Part shown: piece after piece, positions 50,118 through 59,381 of the stretch
Layout: each line of letters opens with the position of its first letter
Numbering within the stretch: the first letter of the stretch is position 1
NCBI RefSeq assembly: GCF_022376295.1
Contig: NZ_CP060140.1
Span: forward strand, 4,716,356 to 4,780,355
Length of the DNA: 64,000 bases
Direction: 5' to 3'
DNA from: Nodularia sphaerocarpa UHCC 0038
Lineage (GTDB): Bacteria > Cyanobacteriota > Cyanobacteriia > Cyanobacteriales > Nostocaceae
Program-made: the position numbers and the translations under genes
The notes under the pieces: generated by a model
Seen by the model: the letters and a program-made list of their open reading frames with translations, nothing else
Databases searched by the model: none
What the model was told of the DNA's origin: nothing

Positions 50118-51371
50118 TTGAGCAAAAAAAGCTGGATTAAATTTTTCGCCCTGGTAATGGCGATCGCGATCGCTTTTATAAGTTACCAAAATTTCCCACT
50201 ACCAAAGCACCCAACCAGCGCCGTCACGATCAAACTGAGCGGTTGGGCTGGTAATCCGGTGGAACAAAAATTATTAAAACAGTTACTACAAGACTTTGAA
50301 GCACAGCATCCAAATATCAAGGTGAGATATGAGGTAATCTCTGACCAATACATGGATGTGATCACCACCCGCTTAATTGGGGAAGCTGCGCCGGATGTCT
50401 TCTATCTCGAATCCCTAGAAGCTCCTTTCTTTATGGGACAGAACATCCTGGAACCATTGAATGCTTACATTACCCCCGAATTTGACCTAGAGGACTTTGA
50501 GCAGAGCTTGCTGGATAATTTTAAATACCAAAATTTTATCTATGGTCTTCCTAAAGATTATTCTACCCTGGCGCTGTTTTATAACAAAAAAGCCTTCGCA
50601 GCCGCAGGTTTAACCAGTCCGCCCACGACTTGGGATGAATTACGCAGCTACTCCCAGCAGTTGACAGGTAAGGTTAACAAATACGGCTTTGGAGTTACGC
50701 CACAGTTGAGTTATCAAGCTTACAAAATTGGCGCTTTTGGGGGAAAGGTTGTTGACGAAAATGGTAATGCTGCTTTTGCTAATCCTGAAGGTTTGCAGGG
50801 ATTGCAGTTGGTGATAGACCAGTATCAAAAAGACCGCACCTCTGCCCAACCTACTGATGTCGGCACTAATTCAAGTACAGAAATGTTTGGTCAAGGTCGC
50901 GTAGCAATGGTAATTGACGGTAATTGGGCGATTCCTTATTTGGAGACGACTTTTCCGCAATTGGAATTTGCTACGGCGGAAGTACCTACTATTAACGACA
51001 AAAAAGGTACGATGGTTTTTACTGTTGCCTACGTGATGAATCAGCAGTCACAGCATAAGGCTGAAGCTTGGGAGTTGATTTCTTTTCTTACGGGTAAGGA
51101 AGGGATGGCAAAATGGACGGGTACAGGGTTTGCTTTGCCTACACGGACATCGGTGGCAGAAAAGCTAGGTTATGATCAAGATGCTTTGCGATCGCCTCTT
51201 GTCGCTGGTGTGGATTATGCGACAATGTGGCAGTTGGGTAAATATCCGGGAGCGATCGCTAATAATTTTGATAATCAGTTTATTAGTGCTTTACTTGGGC
51301 AACAATCTTTAAAGTCAGCTATGCTACGGGCGCAAAATGCAGCTAATCAGCAGATTCGCGCTAGGGAATAA
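50118..51371 (+). CDS. sugar ABC transporter substrate-binding protein
   Basis: A 417-residue family 1 solute-binding protein. An uncleaved or cleaved signal helix lies at about 7-22 (IKFFALVMAIAIAFISY); no lipobox Cys is present. Marks are QLLQDFEAQHPNIKVRYEV, GLPKDYSTLALFYNKKAFAAAG and GRVAMVIDGNWAI. The start is probably TTG 50118, since no ATG precedes the signal helix. It stands alone; the MalF-type permease at 23596 is the only related subunit in the window. Confidence 0.88.
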   Translation: MSKKSWIKFFALVMAIAIAFISYQNFPLPKHPTSAVTIKLSGWAGNPVEQKLLKQLLQDFEAQHPNIKVRYEVISDQYMDVITTRLIGEAAPDVFYLESLEAPFFMGQNILEPLNAYITPEFDLEDFEQSLLDNFKYQNFIYGLPKDYSTLALFYNKKAFAAAGLTSPPTTWDELRSYSQQLTGKVNKYGFGVTPQLSYQAYKIGAFGGKVVDENGNAAFANPEGLQGLQLVIDQYQKDRTSAQPTDVGTNSSTEMFGQGRVAMVIDGNWAIPYLETTFPQLEFATAEVPTINDKKGTMVFTVAYVMNQQSQHKAEAWELISFLTGKEGMAKWTGTGFALPTRTSVAEKLGYDQDALRSPLVAGVDYATMWQLGKYPGAIANNFDNQFISALLGQQSLKSAMLRAQNAANQQIRARE

Positions 51372-51761
51372 ATCATTTATCACCTCAAGCACCAGGCGCA
51401 CTTCTAGTAATCTGAGTTTTGGGCGTTGTTGGTTATATCAAGTCCGGTTGAATACTTACGAAACGCGAAAACCTGCCAAACCTTTGCTTTATCTCCCCTC
51501 CTCGCACCCCCCTCAATCCCCCCGCAACGGGGGGAAGAAAAGGATAAACCTTTGATATGGGAGGGGTTGGGGGTGGGGTTCTTGGGTTTTAATAAGTATC
51601 AAGCGGACATGATATAACTCTAGCAATTTGCCATAATTAATTAATTCTGTTGAAGCTAGAGGCGAAAAAGGAAATTAGAGTAGACACCGTGTTAAATTTA
51701 AATACAATAATTATAGTTAAGCTTTCGTTACATACTTGTAAATTTTCCCACCGACTTACTT
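51372..51761. other. gap with hairpin and a lone MITE end, no gene
   Basis: Contains CCCCCC-GCAAC-GGGGGG (51518-51534), a dispersed hairpin that may end the upstream transcript, and the right end of a family A element (51726-51762). The two 60-70 codon frames here are repeat-derived. Confidence 0.6.
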
Positions 51762-51762
51762 A
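51726..51762. repeat. solo right end of MITE-like family A
   Basis: CGTTACATACTTGTAAATTT (51726-51745) followed by CCGACTTACTTA (51751-51762) matches the right 37 bases of copy 1 (12469-12505). No matching left end was found within 400 bases. The final A is the first base of the next gene's ATG. Confidence 0.6.
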
Positions 51763-54700
51763 TGGCTAATATTTTTCAATCCTGGCACGAGTTATTTTTA
51801 AATTTAAAGGCAAATAAATATAAAATTTCCGCAGCCTTTAAAAACTCCATCAATAATCCTAAAAATGATACTTTACCGCCAATCATCCTGCAAAATATCT
51901 CACAAAATAACATTACCCTAACTTATACAGGAACTATCCAATCCAGCAACTTCTGGGAAACTTTTCCCAAAATACAAAGTCTTACCCAAGCTTTAGACAT
52001 TTCTACTCATTTGCCCATTATTCACAATCCAATTATTACTATTCAAGATTTTCAAACTACCAAGCCTTGTTTTAATATTAATATTTCTCAAGTATCCCCA
52101 GCAGAAGCCACTAAACTCTTAGATAGTTTGCCTATCGAGAATTTGGTAAAAAATCTATTTAATCAAATCAATACTATTGAAATTCAACTTAGCCATGACT
52201 GTATAAATCTTAAATATTTGGGAGAAGTGGAGCTTCCAGAAATTATCAATCACTTGGGTTTCGACTTAGATTTAGAAAAAAATAATCCTGGCTCTGGTAG
52301 TTTTAAAGTCTGCAATCCCACTATCAATATTCAGGGATTTGGAAGGCGAAATCTTTGTTATCAAGTAATCATTCCTCAACTGAATCCAGAATATATTATT
52401 AGTTTGTTCAGTAATTTGGCAGGAATTACCTTACCCGATGTCCTCAAATTTCAACTTGAGTCTTTAGATCATGTAGGTTTAGTCTTATCAAACTCAGAAC
52501 TTTACTTAAACTTTGCCCATGATTTTCAGCTAAAATTAACCGATTTTTTTATTCTTAACAGTGCTTCTCCATATATAGATGTGGCATTTAATAGCATTAT
52601 TACCGAAATTTTTGGACAGCCTGAACTCAGAATAGCTGTGCCGAAATTAGGCTTTTTTAAAAAAAATCAAGGATCTGAACTTACTTTAACAGGATTACTA
52701 CATTCTCAAGAATTTTGGTTGACATTAGGTAAAAGAACAACACTCCACTATAAATTACCTGATGATATTGATTTTAGTCGTTTAACGAATGGTATACCTG
52801 TTATTAATGATTTCAAATTAATCAATCCCGAACTAATTCTCACTAACATTGGCTATTCTTCAACCCATTCAAAGTTAGGTAGGATTAATTTAAGCAGAGG
52901 ATTCAACTTTATTGGAGATATTGATTTTACCAATGCTAAGACAAATTTTGGGAGTTTTATTCACAGTAAATTAGGAATTGCTAGCTTAGGAGTTTTGATC
53001 AGCTTTAATCCTGGGGGATTGGTCAGTTTAACTGGTAATATTCAAGGAAATATTCAGTTATTTTCTGTAGAAAATTTTAATGCTACTTTTACTAATCTGC
53101 TCATTGGGCTAGATATTGGGGTTGATTTAGAACCGAGCTTTGGACTGTCTGGAAATTTGGCTCTCCAAGGCTACGATCCCACTCAAAATGACGAACCGAC
53201 ATTATATCTCTCTGGTGCTGTTTCCCTTGAACCCGAATCCTTAACCGCAATCTTCTCTCAAAAAGGTGAAAATCCCTGGTGTAATCCCTATGGCTTGGTG
53301 GGAACTGAACTGCGTAATATCAGTTTTCAAGGAGGTGGAACTTATTTACCACCCTACTTCGATAACTTTGGCTTTGTTGGGGATTTGAAATGGGAAAAAA
53401 TAGATATTGAGGTTGCATTCCTCATGGATACTAACGATCCTGAGAAACTAGCCTTACTTTTAACTACCAATCAAGCGGTTAGCTTAGTAGATTTATGGCA
53501 AGGGCCAGTGTCTTCTTTTGTTCTTAAACAAGTTAATTCCCCAACTGATTTAGTTGATAAAACATTAGATTTTTTAAATACATTTCTTGACTTAAACATC
53601 CAATCCATTGATAGAGATGGAGATGGAAAACTTGAACCATTAATAAAGTGTGTTCCTTTCCCAACTAAAATAGCGGGACAACCGATAGCAGAAGGGTTGG
53701 AAATTAATGGCAAAGTTACCGCCTGGGGCTATGAGGCTACCTTAATCCTTCACAGTGACAGAACTTTCACTAAAATTGAAGGTTCATTAAATATCCCGGA
53801 AATCGATTTAGGATTTCTGAAAATTGGCGGAACCGATGATGATTGTTTAGATTTAGCCTTAAAGGTAACGCCTACTGAGCAGTATCTATCGGGGGATGCT
53901 CATCTAGAGATTTTTGATCATGAAATTGCCAAGGTTGAATTTCAAATTACCCCTACCAATGCCATTTTTAAAGACTTTGATCTGAGTCTAGGTAATCTAT
54001 TAACTATCGATGTTGATAACCTGAGTATCGATCTAAAATCTGGTAGTGGTACTGGTACAGGAACAATTTTAATTTTGGGGAATACCTTAATCGGTAGTAC
54101 CTTTGATATTACTAGCAATAGTATCACTCTGAAGAATACCAAGCTTGATTTAGCTGGTTTCCTCACAGTTGATGTTGCGACTCTGACGATTAACTTGGCA
54201 AATGAGAGTGCGACAGGAACAGCAAATATTACTGCTTTTAATCAATCTTTGGGTAGCGGTACTTTATCTTTTAACACTCAGAAGGTCACGATTAATAATG
54301 CTGCTCTCAATTTAGCAAATATTCTGAAGCTGAATGTTCCTAGCCTCAAGGTTGATTTGACCAATCAAAAAGTTTTTGGTTTAGCCGATGTCACTCTTCT
54401 TGGCAAACAATTCACCGCATTAGGTATCAGCATCAATGAAAGTGGGTTTCAATCTAGCAGTAATTTCGATTTTGGCATTTTAGCTTTCAATGCTGCTACA
54501 CTCACTCTGAGTAAAGGGAGTGATGGTAATATTAATAATTCTGCTAGTATTGCAGGTAATCTCAAGTTTTTAGGTAACGATTTCGCGAACATCAATGCTA
54601 GTGTGAATAGCAGCAAATTAACTGCTTCTGGGAGCTTTAATTTTGGTGGTATCTTAATGCTTAAAGGCGGTAAAAATCAGAAAAATGCCACCATTACACT

Positions 54701-54869
54701 CAAAAAAGCGAAGAATGGACTCTATCGTTCTGCCAGTATTTCGGGGATTTTTTATGTGTTGAACCAAGAATTAACTTCAATTATTGCCGGGGAGAATGGT
54801 GCGACTTTAAAAATTTTAGGCATAAAATTTACCACAAATCCTGGTAGAGTCAGAAAAATACGGCGGTAA
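51762..54869 (+). CDS. large repetitive beta-rich protein of unknown function
   Basis: A 1035-residue protein that I do not recognise. The N-terminal third repeats a pattern near 45-75 and 310-345 (NNITLTYTGTIQSSNFWETF and SELTLTGLLHSQEFWLTLG). A calcium-loop-like DRDGDGKLE sits at about 617-625. The C-terminal 300 residues are built of about 50-residue repeats, e.g. LDLAGFLTVDVATLTINLAN and LNLANILKLNVPSLKVDLTN, suggesting an elongated beta structure. There is no signal peptide or membrane helix. The ATG overlaps the end of a MITE and no good ribosome site is seen. Confidence 0.7.
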   Translation: MANIFQSWHELFLNLKANKYKISAAFKNSINNPKNDTLPPIILQNISQNNITLTYTGTIQSSNFWETFPKIQSLTQALDISTHLPIIHNPIITIQDFQTTKPCFNINISQVSPAEATKLLDSLPIENLVKNLFNQINTIEIQLSHDCINLKYLGEVELPEIINHLGFDLDLEKNNPGSGSFKVCNPTINIQGFGRRNLCYQVIIPQLNPEYIISLFSNLAGITLPDVLKFQLESLDHVGLVLSNSELYLNFAHDFQLKLTDFFILNSASPYIDVAFNSIITEIFGQPELRIAVPKLGFFKKNQGSELTLTGLLHSQEFWLTLGKRTTLHYKLPDDIDFSRLTNGIPVINDFKLINPELILTNIGYSSTHSKLGRINLSRGFNFIGDIDFTNAKTNFGSFIHSKLGIASLGVLISFNPGGLVSLTGNIQGNIQLFSVENFNATFTNLLIGLDIGVDLEPSFGLSGNLALQGYDPTQNDEPTLYLSGAVSLEPESLTAIFSQKGENPWCNPYGLVGTELRNISFQGGGTYLPPYFDNFGFVGDLKWEKIDIEVAFLMDTNDPEKLALLLTTNQAVSLVDLWQGPVSSFVLKQVNSPTDLVDKTLDFLNTFLDLNIQSIDRDGDGKLEPLIKCVPFPTKIAGQPIAEGLEINGKVTAWGYEATLILHSDRTFTKIEGSLNIPEIDLGFLKIGGTDDDCLDLALKVTPTEQYLSGDAHLEIFDHEIAKVEFQITPTNAIFKDFDLSLGNLLTIDVDNLSIDLKSGSGTGTGTILILGNTLIGSTFDITSNSITLKNTKLDLAGFLTVDVATLTINLANESATGTANITAFNQSLGSGTLSFNTQKVTINNAALNLANILKLNVPSLKVDLTNQKVFGLADVTLLGKQFTALGISINESGFQSSSNFDFGILAFNAATLTLSKGSDGNINNSASIAGNLKFLGNDFANINASVNSSKLTASGSFNFGGILMLKGGKNQKNATITLKKAKNGLYRSASISGIFYVLNQELTSIIAGENGATLKILGIKFTTNPGRVRKIRR

Positions 54870-54921
54870 AGTAAAAAATTTCTGCCCACAGTTAATTTAT
54901 TTGCTAACTCATGGGAAAGTT

Positions 54922-55284
54922 ACACCAATTATTTGTGAGGCTGCATATTATTTCGACCCCACCCCTAACCCCTCCGGTGCAAGCGAGGAGGGGAACAAGA
55001 TTTCCGCTTAAATCTTGTTTTTACGACTGGAAACTCTCTTTGGTTCAGGATGTGTGTACACCGTAGCGCAAGCGAGGAGGGGAACTGGATTTCTGGTTAA
55101 ATTCTATTTCAGGACTTACGCAAAATATCTCTAAAACCCTCTTGCCTTCTCCCAAAGGGAGAGGCTAGCGCCAACGTGTCCTTCGTGTCTTCTCCCAAAG
55201 GGAGAGGCTAGCGCCAACGTGGTTCATTCTTCCGTGACTTGTGCGTAAGTCCTATATTTATGCATCTTTATATTAAATTGGTAT
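54922..55284. mobile_element. inverted-repeat element family C with a nested insertion
   Basis: Ends ACACCAATT (54922-54930) and AATTGGTAT (55276-55284), with edges matching the simple copy at 62236-62359. Compared with that copy it has an extra 85-90 bases after 55000, ending in a second AGCGAGGAGGGGAAC, and a complete second element at 55110-55254 flanked by TATTT. Confidence 0.7.
55110..55254. mobile_element. MITE-like element with AGGACTTACGCA ends
   Basis: AGGACTTACGCA (55111-55122) and TGCGTAAGTCCT (55242-55253) are perfect 12-base inverted repeats. TATTT flanks both sides (55105-55109, 55255-55259), as a target duplication would. Inside are two near-identical stretches, TTCTCCCAAAGGGAGAGGCT and AGCGCCAACGTG (55146-55180 and 55191-55220). 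Confidence 0.8.
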
Positions 55285-56968
55285 TACAAATTTTTACGCG
55301 AGAAAAGAATAAATGCATCTGCCAAAGTAACCAAGAACCAACCCGCCATGCTCCCATTGAAAGGCTTTCCGCAGATGAGTTTGAGGATAAATCTAAATCT
55401 AAAATATCTTGAATATCTTGGTCATAGTGTAACCATTTAACTGGGAGGTGTCCCATTGGGGTAGTGGGGGATAATTGAAAAGTGAGTTGGTCATATTTTA
55501 ACCAGTTTCCGTCTTTTCGCCAACCAAGGCGATCGCCTAGTTTCTTTTCTGTTTCATAATCGACTTGTCCACCTATTTCACTCCAGATACTTTGCTGAAC
55601 ACTAAAGCCAAAATAACCATAACTGTATTGTCCCCAAAGTTGATCAATGGTATGAAAATCTTGACAGGGAAACTTATCAATATCTTCCTTATAAACTTCA
55701 TTCCAATAATTTTTACCCATAATTTGTAGCATTAATTTAGTAGTTTCTATATCAGCTTCTTGCCACTTGTGTTGCGCCAGAAGATTTTGCAAGTGATTAT
55801 AGTCAATATTTGGATTAATTTTCAATTGTTTTGTCAACGTAAAATCAGGCTCATTAATTGGCACAAATTCTGTTTCTTCAGCCAAAGAAATAGGCTTGGG
55901 AGAGACAAAATTTGCTGCGGTGATTCCTAGCAATTTACTTTGATCAACGAGTTCATGGGATATATAACTAGAAATTAAATCTATAGATTTAACTGAAGAT
56001 ATTTCCTCATCAGTAAACTCAAAATTATAGACTTGAGAATTTAATAGTTCAACTTGAGTAAAAGCATCTTTTAACCTTTCTTTCTTCTCATAGCTTGCTA
56101 CCATAAAATCAAGAAAAGTTTCAGATATTGTGTTAGGTTCTTCTATAGTCAATAAATTTGATTGATACTTAAAAATATTATTGGCTAAATTTTGAATATC
56201 TTCGACAGTTGCATAAAAATCTTGATCTACTTTGACGACTTCATCTATTAAAGATTGAAATGGACTAAAATAAACTTGGGCATAAGTTTCAAAATTGATT
56301 GCTGAATCGGCTATTGTTGCTATTTCTTGACGAATCTTCTCAGCTTTTTGCTGATATTCATAAAGCTCTTGATACAGGTCTAATTCTTTAACTATTTTAC
56401 TGATATTTTGCTTTTGTATCTGGTAATCTTCTGCTAAAGTTTTAATTCCTTCGCTCAGTAACTTGATTTTTTCTAACATTAAAAAATAAGTATTTCTCAA
56501 CAGTAAAGTTGATTTTAAGTTTTCTTGCTTCTCCCATTTTAATTGCTCGATAATTTGATAATTAGTCTGATTTTTTAGCTCTAATTTTTGAGTTTCCTCA
56601 TTCAGTTGTTTAATTTCCAGGTATTTTTGGACAAATAATTTTTTCCAGTCATCCCTAAGTTTGAGTAAAAAATCTTGATAACTATCTTGATAATTTTCTA
56701 AAATATCAATTAAATGAGTATAATCTTTGATTAATATTTGGGTTTCTGCAAAAATTTCTTTCTGAGTAATTTTTTGTTTTCGCTGAATTATCCCCCAGAA
56801 ATAAGAATGATATCGAACACCTTCCTTAACTAACTTTCGACAATAGCGAATTTTCCTTTGAATTTTTTTTAAGGTAGCACTTTTGAATATAGGTAATTGA
56901 TAGACTTTCTCATAAATCGTAATAGATTTATAAGAAATTAGTTGTCTGGGCTTTTTAGTTAATATCAT
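55268..56968 (-). CDS. coiled-coil protein with C-terminal GUN4 domain
   Basis: A 566-residue protein. Residues about 20-360 are charged, Glu/Lys/Gln-rich and helical, likely long coiled coils. Residues about 386-520 form a GUN4 domain: HLQNLLAQHKWQEADIETTK, then FPCQDFHTIDQLWGQYS, FGFSVQQSIW, LGDRLGWRKDGNWL and GHLPVKWLHY. GUN4 binds porphyrins and assists Mg-chelatase; proteins joining it to other domains are common in cyanobacteria and thought to sense tetrapyrroles. The last 45 residues are not part of the domain and come near a repeat. Convergent with the 1035-aa gene. Confidence 0.85.
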   Translation of the reverse strand: MILTKKPRQLISYKSITIYEKVYQLPIFKSATLKKIQRKIRYCRKLVKEGVRYHSYFWGIIQRKQKITQKEIFAETQILIKDYTHLIDILENYQDSYQDFLLKLRDDWKKLFVQKYLEIKQLNEETQKLELKNQTNYQIIEQLKWEKQENLKSTLLLRNTYFLMLEKIKLLSEGIKTLAEDYQIQKQNISKIVKELDLYQELYEYQQKAEKIRQEIATIADSAINFETYAQVYFSPFQSLIDEVVKVDQDFYATVEDIQNLANNIFKYQSNLLTIEEPNTISETFLDFMVASYEKKERLKDAFTQVELLNSQVYNFEFTDEEISSVKSIDLISSYISHELVDQSKLLGITAANFVSPKPISLAEETEFVPINEPDFTLTKQLKINPNIDYNHLQNLLAQHKWQEADIETTKLMLQIMGKNYWNEVYKEDIDKFPCQDFHTIDQLWGQYSYGYFGFSVQQSIWSEIGGQVDYETEKKLGDRLGWRKDGNWLKYDQLTFQLSPTTPMGHLPVKWLHYDQDIQDILDLDLSSNSSAESLSMGAWRVGSWLLWQMHLFFSRVKICNTNLI

Positions 56969-57293
56969 CGGAAATTAAACAATTTATCCGCTTGTATATA
57001 ACCGAAGGTAGAAATATAGCGTTTCCTAGTCTAGTGAGGTACGGATTCATCTGTATTTATCTGTGGTCGAATAATTCTACTAAGCTAATCGGCATTTAAC
57101 TTGCATAACATGGGCGGGCAAGATGCCCACCCCACAAGAGTTTAATGTAATTTGAATATGCAAACTAAATGTTTTTCAGCTTACCCCTGGCCACTAGAAG
57201 TCGCGGCTATACAGACAAGAAGCGTAGTAGAGAATTATATGAGCGCAAAACTTTTAAAACATACTCTTATGGAAGTAGGAATCGGTAGATGAA
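56969..57293. other. gap with family B repeat, no gene
   Basis: Contains reverse-oriented family B copy (57187-57269) and A/T-rich leader sequence of the GUN4 gene. No frame. Confidence 0.6.
57187..57269 (-). repeat. MITE-like family B, internally deleted copy
   Basis: Read on the minus strand it begins TAAGAGTATGTTTTAAAAGT, continues with ATATAATTCTCTACTAC and then jumps to TCTGTATAGCCGCGACTTCT, the right part of the copy at 20412. About 65 central bases and the right end are missing. Confidence 0.75.
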
Positions 57294-59315
57294 CTAATCT
57301 ATCACCCATTTCAATACCTTGGGGTTTTTATCATAATGGTAGGTTACACCATTTTTGGTGGTAATTGACTTACCTTGGCTGGCCTTGGTTCTGATTGTGG
57401 TGATAGAATAATCTGTTAATGTGTTCATTTCTTTATGAGAAAGCCCTGTGATTGTGATGATTGCTGCTGATATTTCTGGCTGGATTTCAGCTTCATTTTC
57501 AGCAGAGGTATCTATGGTGATTTGAGGTGTTGCGGGTGAATTAATCACAATTGCTTTTTGAAGTCGATAATCCTGTACGGGAATAAGTTTCCAACTGGAG
57601 TCTTCGGAAAGTTCTAAAACCCATTGGTGATAATTAAATAAACTTTCTCTATGTCCAACACTAATAAAGGTTGTTTTTGTTGATTGTAATTGTTGATATA
57701 AATTTCCTTCATTATTTAAATCCAAAGCACTGGTGGCTTCATCTAAGATAGTGAAACTAGGACGAGTAACTAACAGTCGTGCAAATGCTAGACGTTGTTG
57801 TTCTCCCAAGGATAATATATTCTCCCAAGGAACTTCTGTGTCAAAGCCATCCACTCGTGTAAGTAAGTTTTGCAGGTTGACTTGTTGTAAAACTTCTGTG
57901 AGTTCTGTGTCAGTCATCTGACGAGTTGTATGAGGATAAAGTAACTGTTCGCGTAAAGTTCCCAAAATTATGTAAGGACGTTGAGGGAGAAATAAGACTT
58001 GTTCTAATGGAGGTCTCACCAGACTACCAGTACCAGCATTCCACAAACCTGCGATCGCTCTGAGCAGAGAACTTTTACCTCGACCACTAGGGCCAACAAT
58101 TAATAAACCTTCTCCTGGTTGAACTGACAGGGAGAGATTTTCGACGATCACCTGCTCATAGTTTGGCGTTTGTAAGGTGACATCTTCAAAAGCGAGACGA
58201 TTTTCTTCTCTAGTTTTAATGGTACTGACGTTCTCTGGTTCTTTGGTAACAACTTCTAAAGCATCGGAAAACTCAGATAAACGCTCAACGTAACTCGAAA
58301 AGCGTCCCGAAGTGCCAAATTCATTGATTAATTCGGCCATAGCATTAGCAAACAAACCGGCGGCTATACTTGCTTGTCCAACTTGTCCGAAATTAATTTC
58401 GTCTTGAATATATAACGGACCAAGGACTAAAAACGGAAATATTTGGATCAGAGCCTGATATCCTCTGTTAAAAATTTCCTTTCCTCTCTCCCAATTAATC
58501 TTACGTTCAGCACTTTTCAGGAGATTACTAAATCTCCGCATAATTATATTAGATTCTTGGTTTTCTCCTTGAAAAAAAGCTATGGATTCAGCGTGATTAC
58601 GCACATGAGTTAGGGAATAACTATATTCAGCTTTCAGTTCAAGTTCTTCTTGATTAATCTTATTCAATTCTTGAGTTAAATAAATAGCAATCACATTTCC
58701 TACAATGGTATAAGTAAGCAAAACAACTGCAACTAATTGGGAAATTGACCAGAGAATTATGATAAAAGTCGTCATTTCCAAGACTTTTTCGAGTGAAGTC
58801 GCTAAAAAATTCAGCGCATTAGTAGTAATGGGTTCAATTTCTTGGGATAGACGTTGATCTGGGTTATCCAGATCGGATTTAAAATTGATTCTATAATAAG
58901 CACGATTGCTCAAATATTTGGATAGGATGCGGTTATTTAACCATTGATACCAATCAAGAGCGATTTTTTTGCGGACAAATTTAGAAAATCCTACCAAAAA
59001 CGTGACGCACAGAAGGCTAACAGCGTAAAGCGATAAGGTTTGAGTAAACTTAGTAACATCTTTCTCTTCAATGATCACATTGACTAAATAGTTACTAATG
59101 AAGGTATTGGAAGCAGTTACACCCACGAGGGCAATGATTAATAAAACTAGGAGAATGAGCATCCCCCATGCGCGAATCACCTCTGAAAATGCTCTGTTCC
59201 CTGACTCTGTTGGATACCAGTAAGGGGCTGCGATCGCTTTGACATCTTCCCAAAAATTATTAACTTTAGTACGAGCATTTTTTATTGGTTGATTACGAGA
59301 AACTGTAGATTGCAT
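57294..59315 (-). CDS. ABC transporter, fused membrane and ATPase domains (SbmA/BacA-like branch)
   Basis: A 673-residue half-size exporter or importer. A membrane domain with about six helices (from 50 to 330), with IISILWSISQLVAVVLLTY-like stretches, is of the ABC_membrane_2 kind (YddA/SbmA, ABCD). The ATPase has Walker A GPSGRGKSSLLRA, signature LSLGEQQRLAFARLL and Walker B FTILDEATSALD. It carries an extra C-terminal 90 residues ending VTYHYDKNPKVLKWVID, beyond the usual ATPase end. It follows the MFS gene (66 bases between) in the same direction; substrate unknown. Confidence 0.87.
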   Translation of the reverse strand: MQSTVSRNQPIKNARTKVNNFWEDVKAIAAPYWYPTESGNRAFSEVIRAWGMLILLVLLIIALVGVTASNTFISNYLVNVIIEEKDVTKFTQTLSLYAVSLLCVTFLVGFSKFVRKKIALDWYQWLNNRILSKYLSNRAYYRINFKSDLDNPDQRLSQEIEPITTNALNFLATSLEKVLEMTTFIIILWSISQLVAVVLLTYTIVGNVIAIYLTQELNKINQEELELKAEYSYSLTHVRNHAESIAFFQGENQESNIIMRRFSNLLKSAERKINWERGKEIFNRGYQALIQIFPFLVLGPLYIQDEINFGQVGQASIAAGLFANAMAELINEFGTSGRFSSYVERLSEFSDALEVVTKEPENVSTIKTREENRLAFEDVTLQTPNYEQVIVENLSLSVQPGEGLLIVGPSGRGKSSLLRAIAGLWNAGTGSLVRPPLEQVLFLPQRPYIILGTLREQLLYPHTTRQMTDTELTEVLQQVNLQNLLTRVDGFDTEVPWENILSLGEQQRLAFARLLVTRPSFTILDEATSALDLNNEGNLYQQLQSTKTTFISVGHRESLFNYHQWVLELSEDSSWKLIPVQDYRLQKAIVINSPATPQITIDTSAENEAEIQPEISAAIITITGLSHKEMNTLTDYSITTIRTKASQGKSITTKNGVTYHYDKNPKVLKWVID

Positions 59316-59381
59316 ACCTTCTGCGCTGAATGAGGATGATTATTCTGTAAAAGCTGCGTTGATTTTTTGTAGTTTGGTGAT

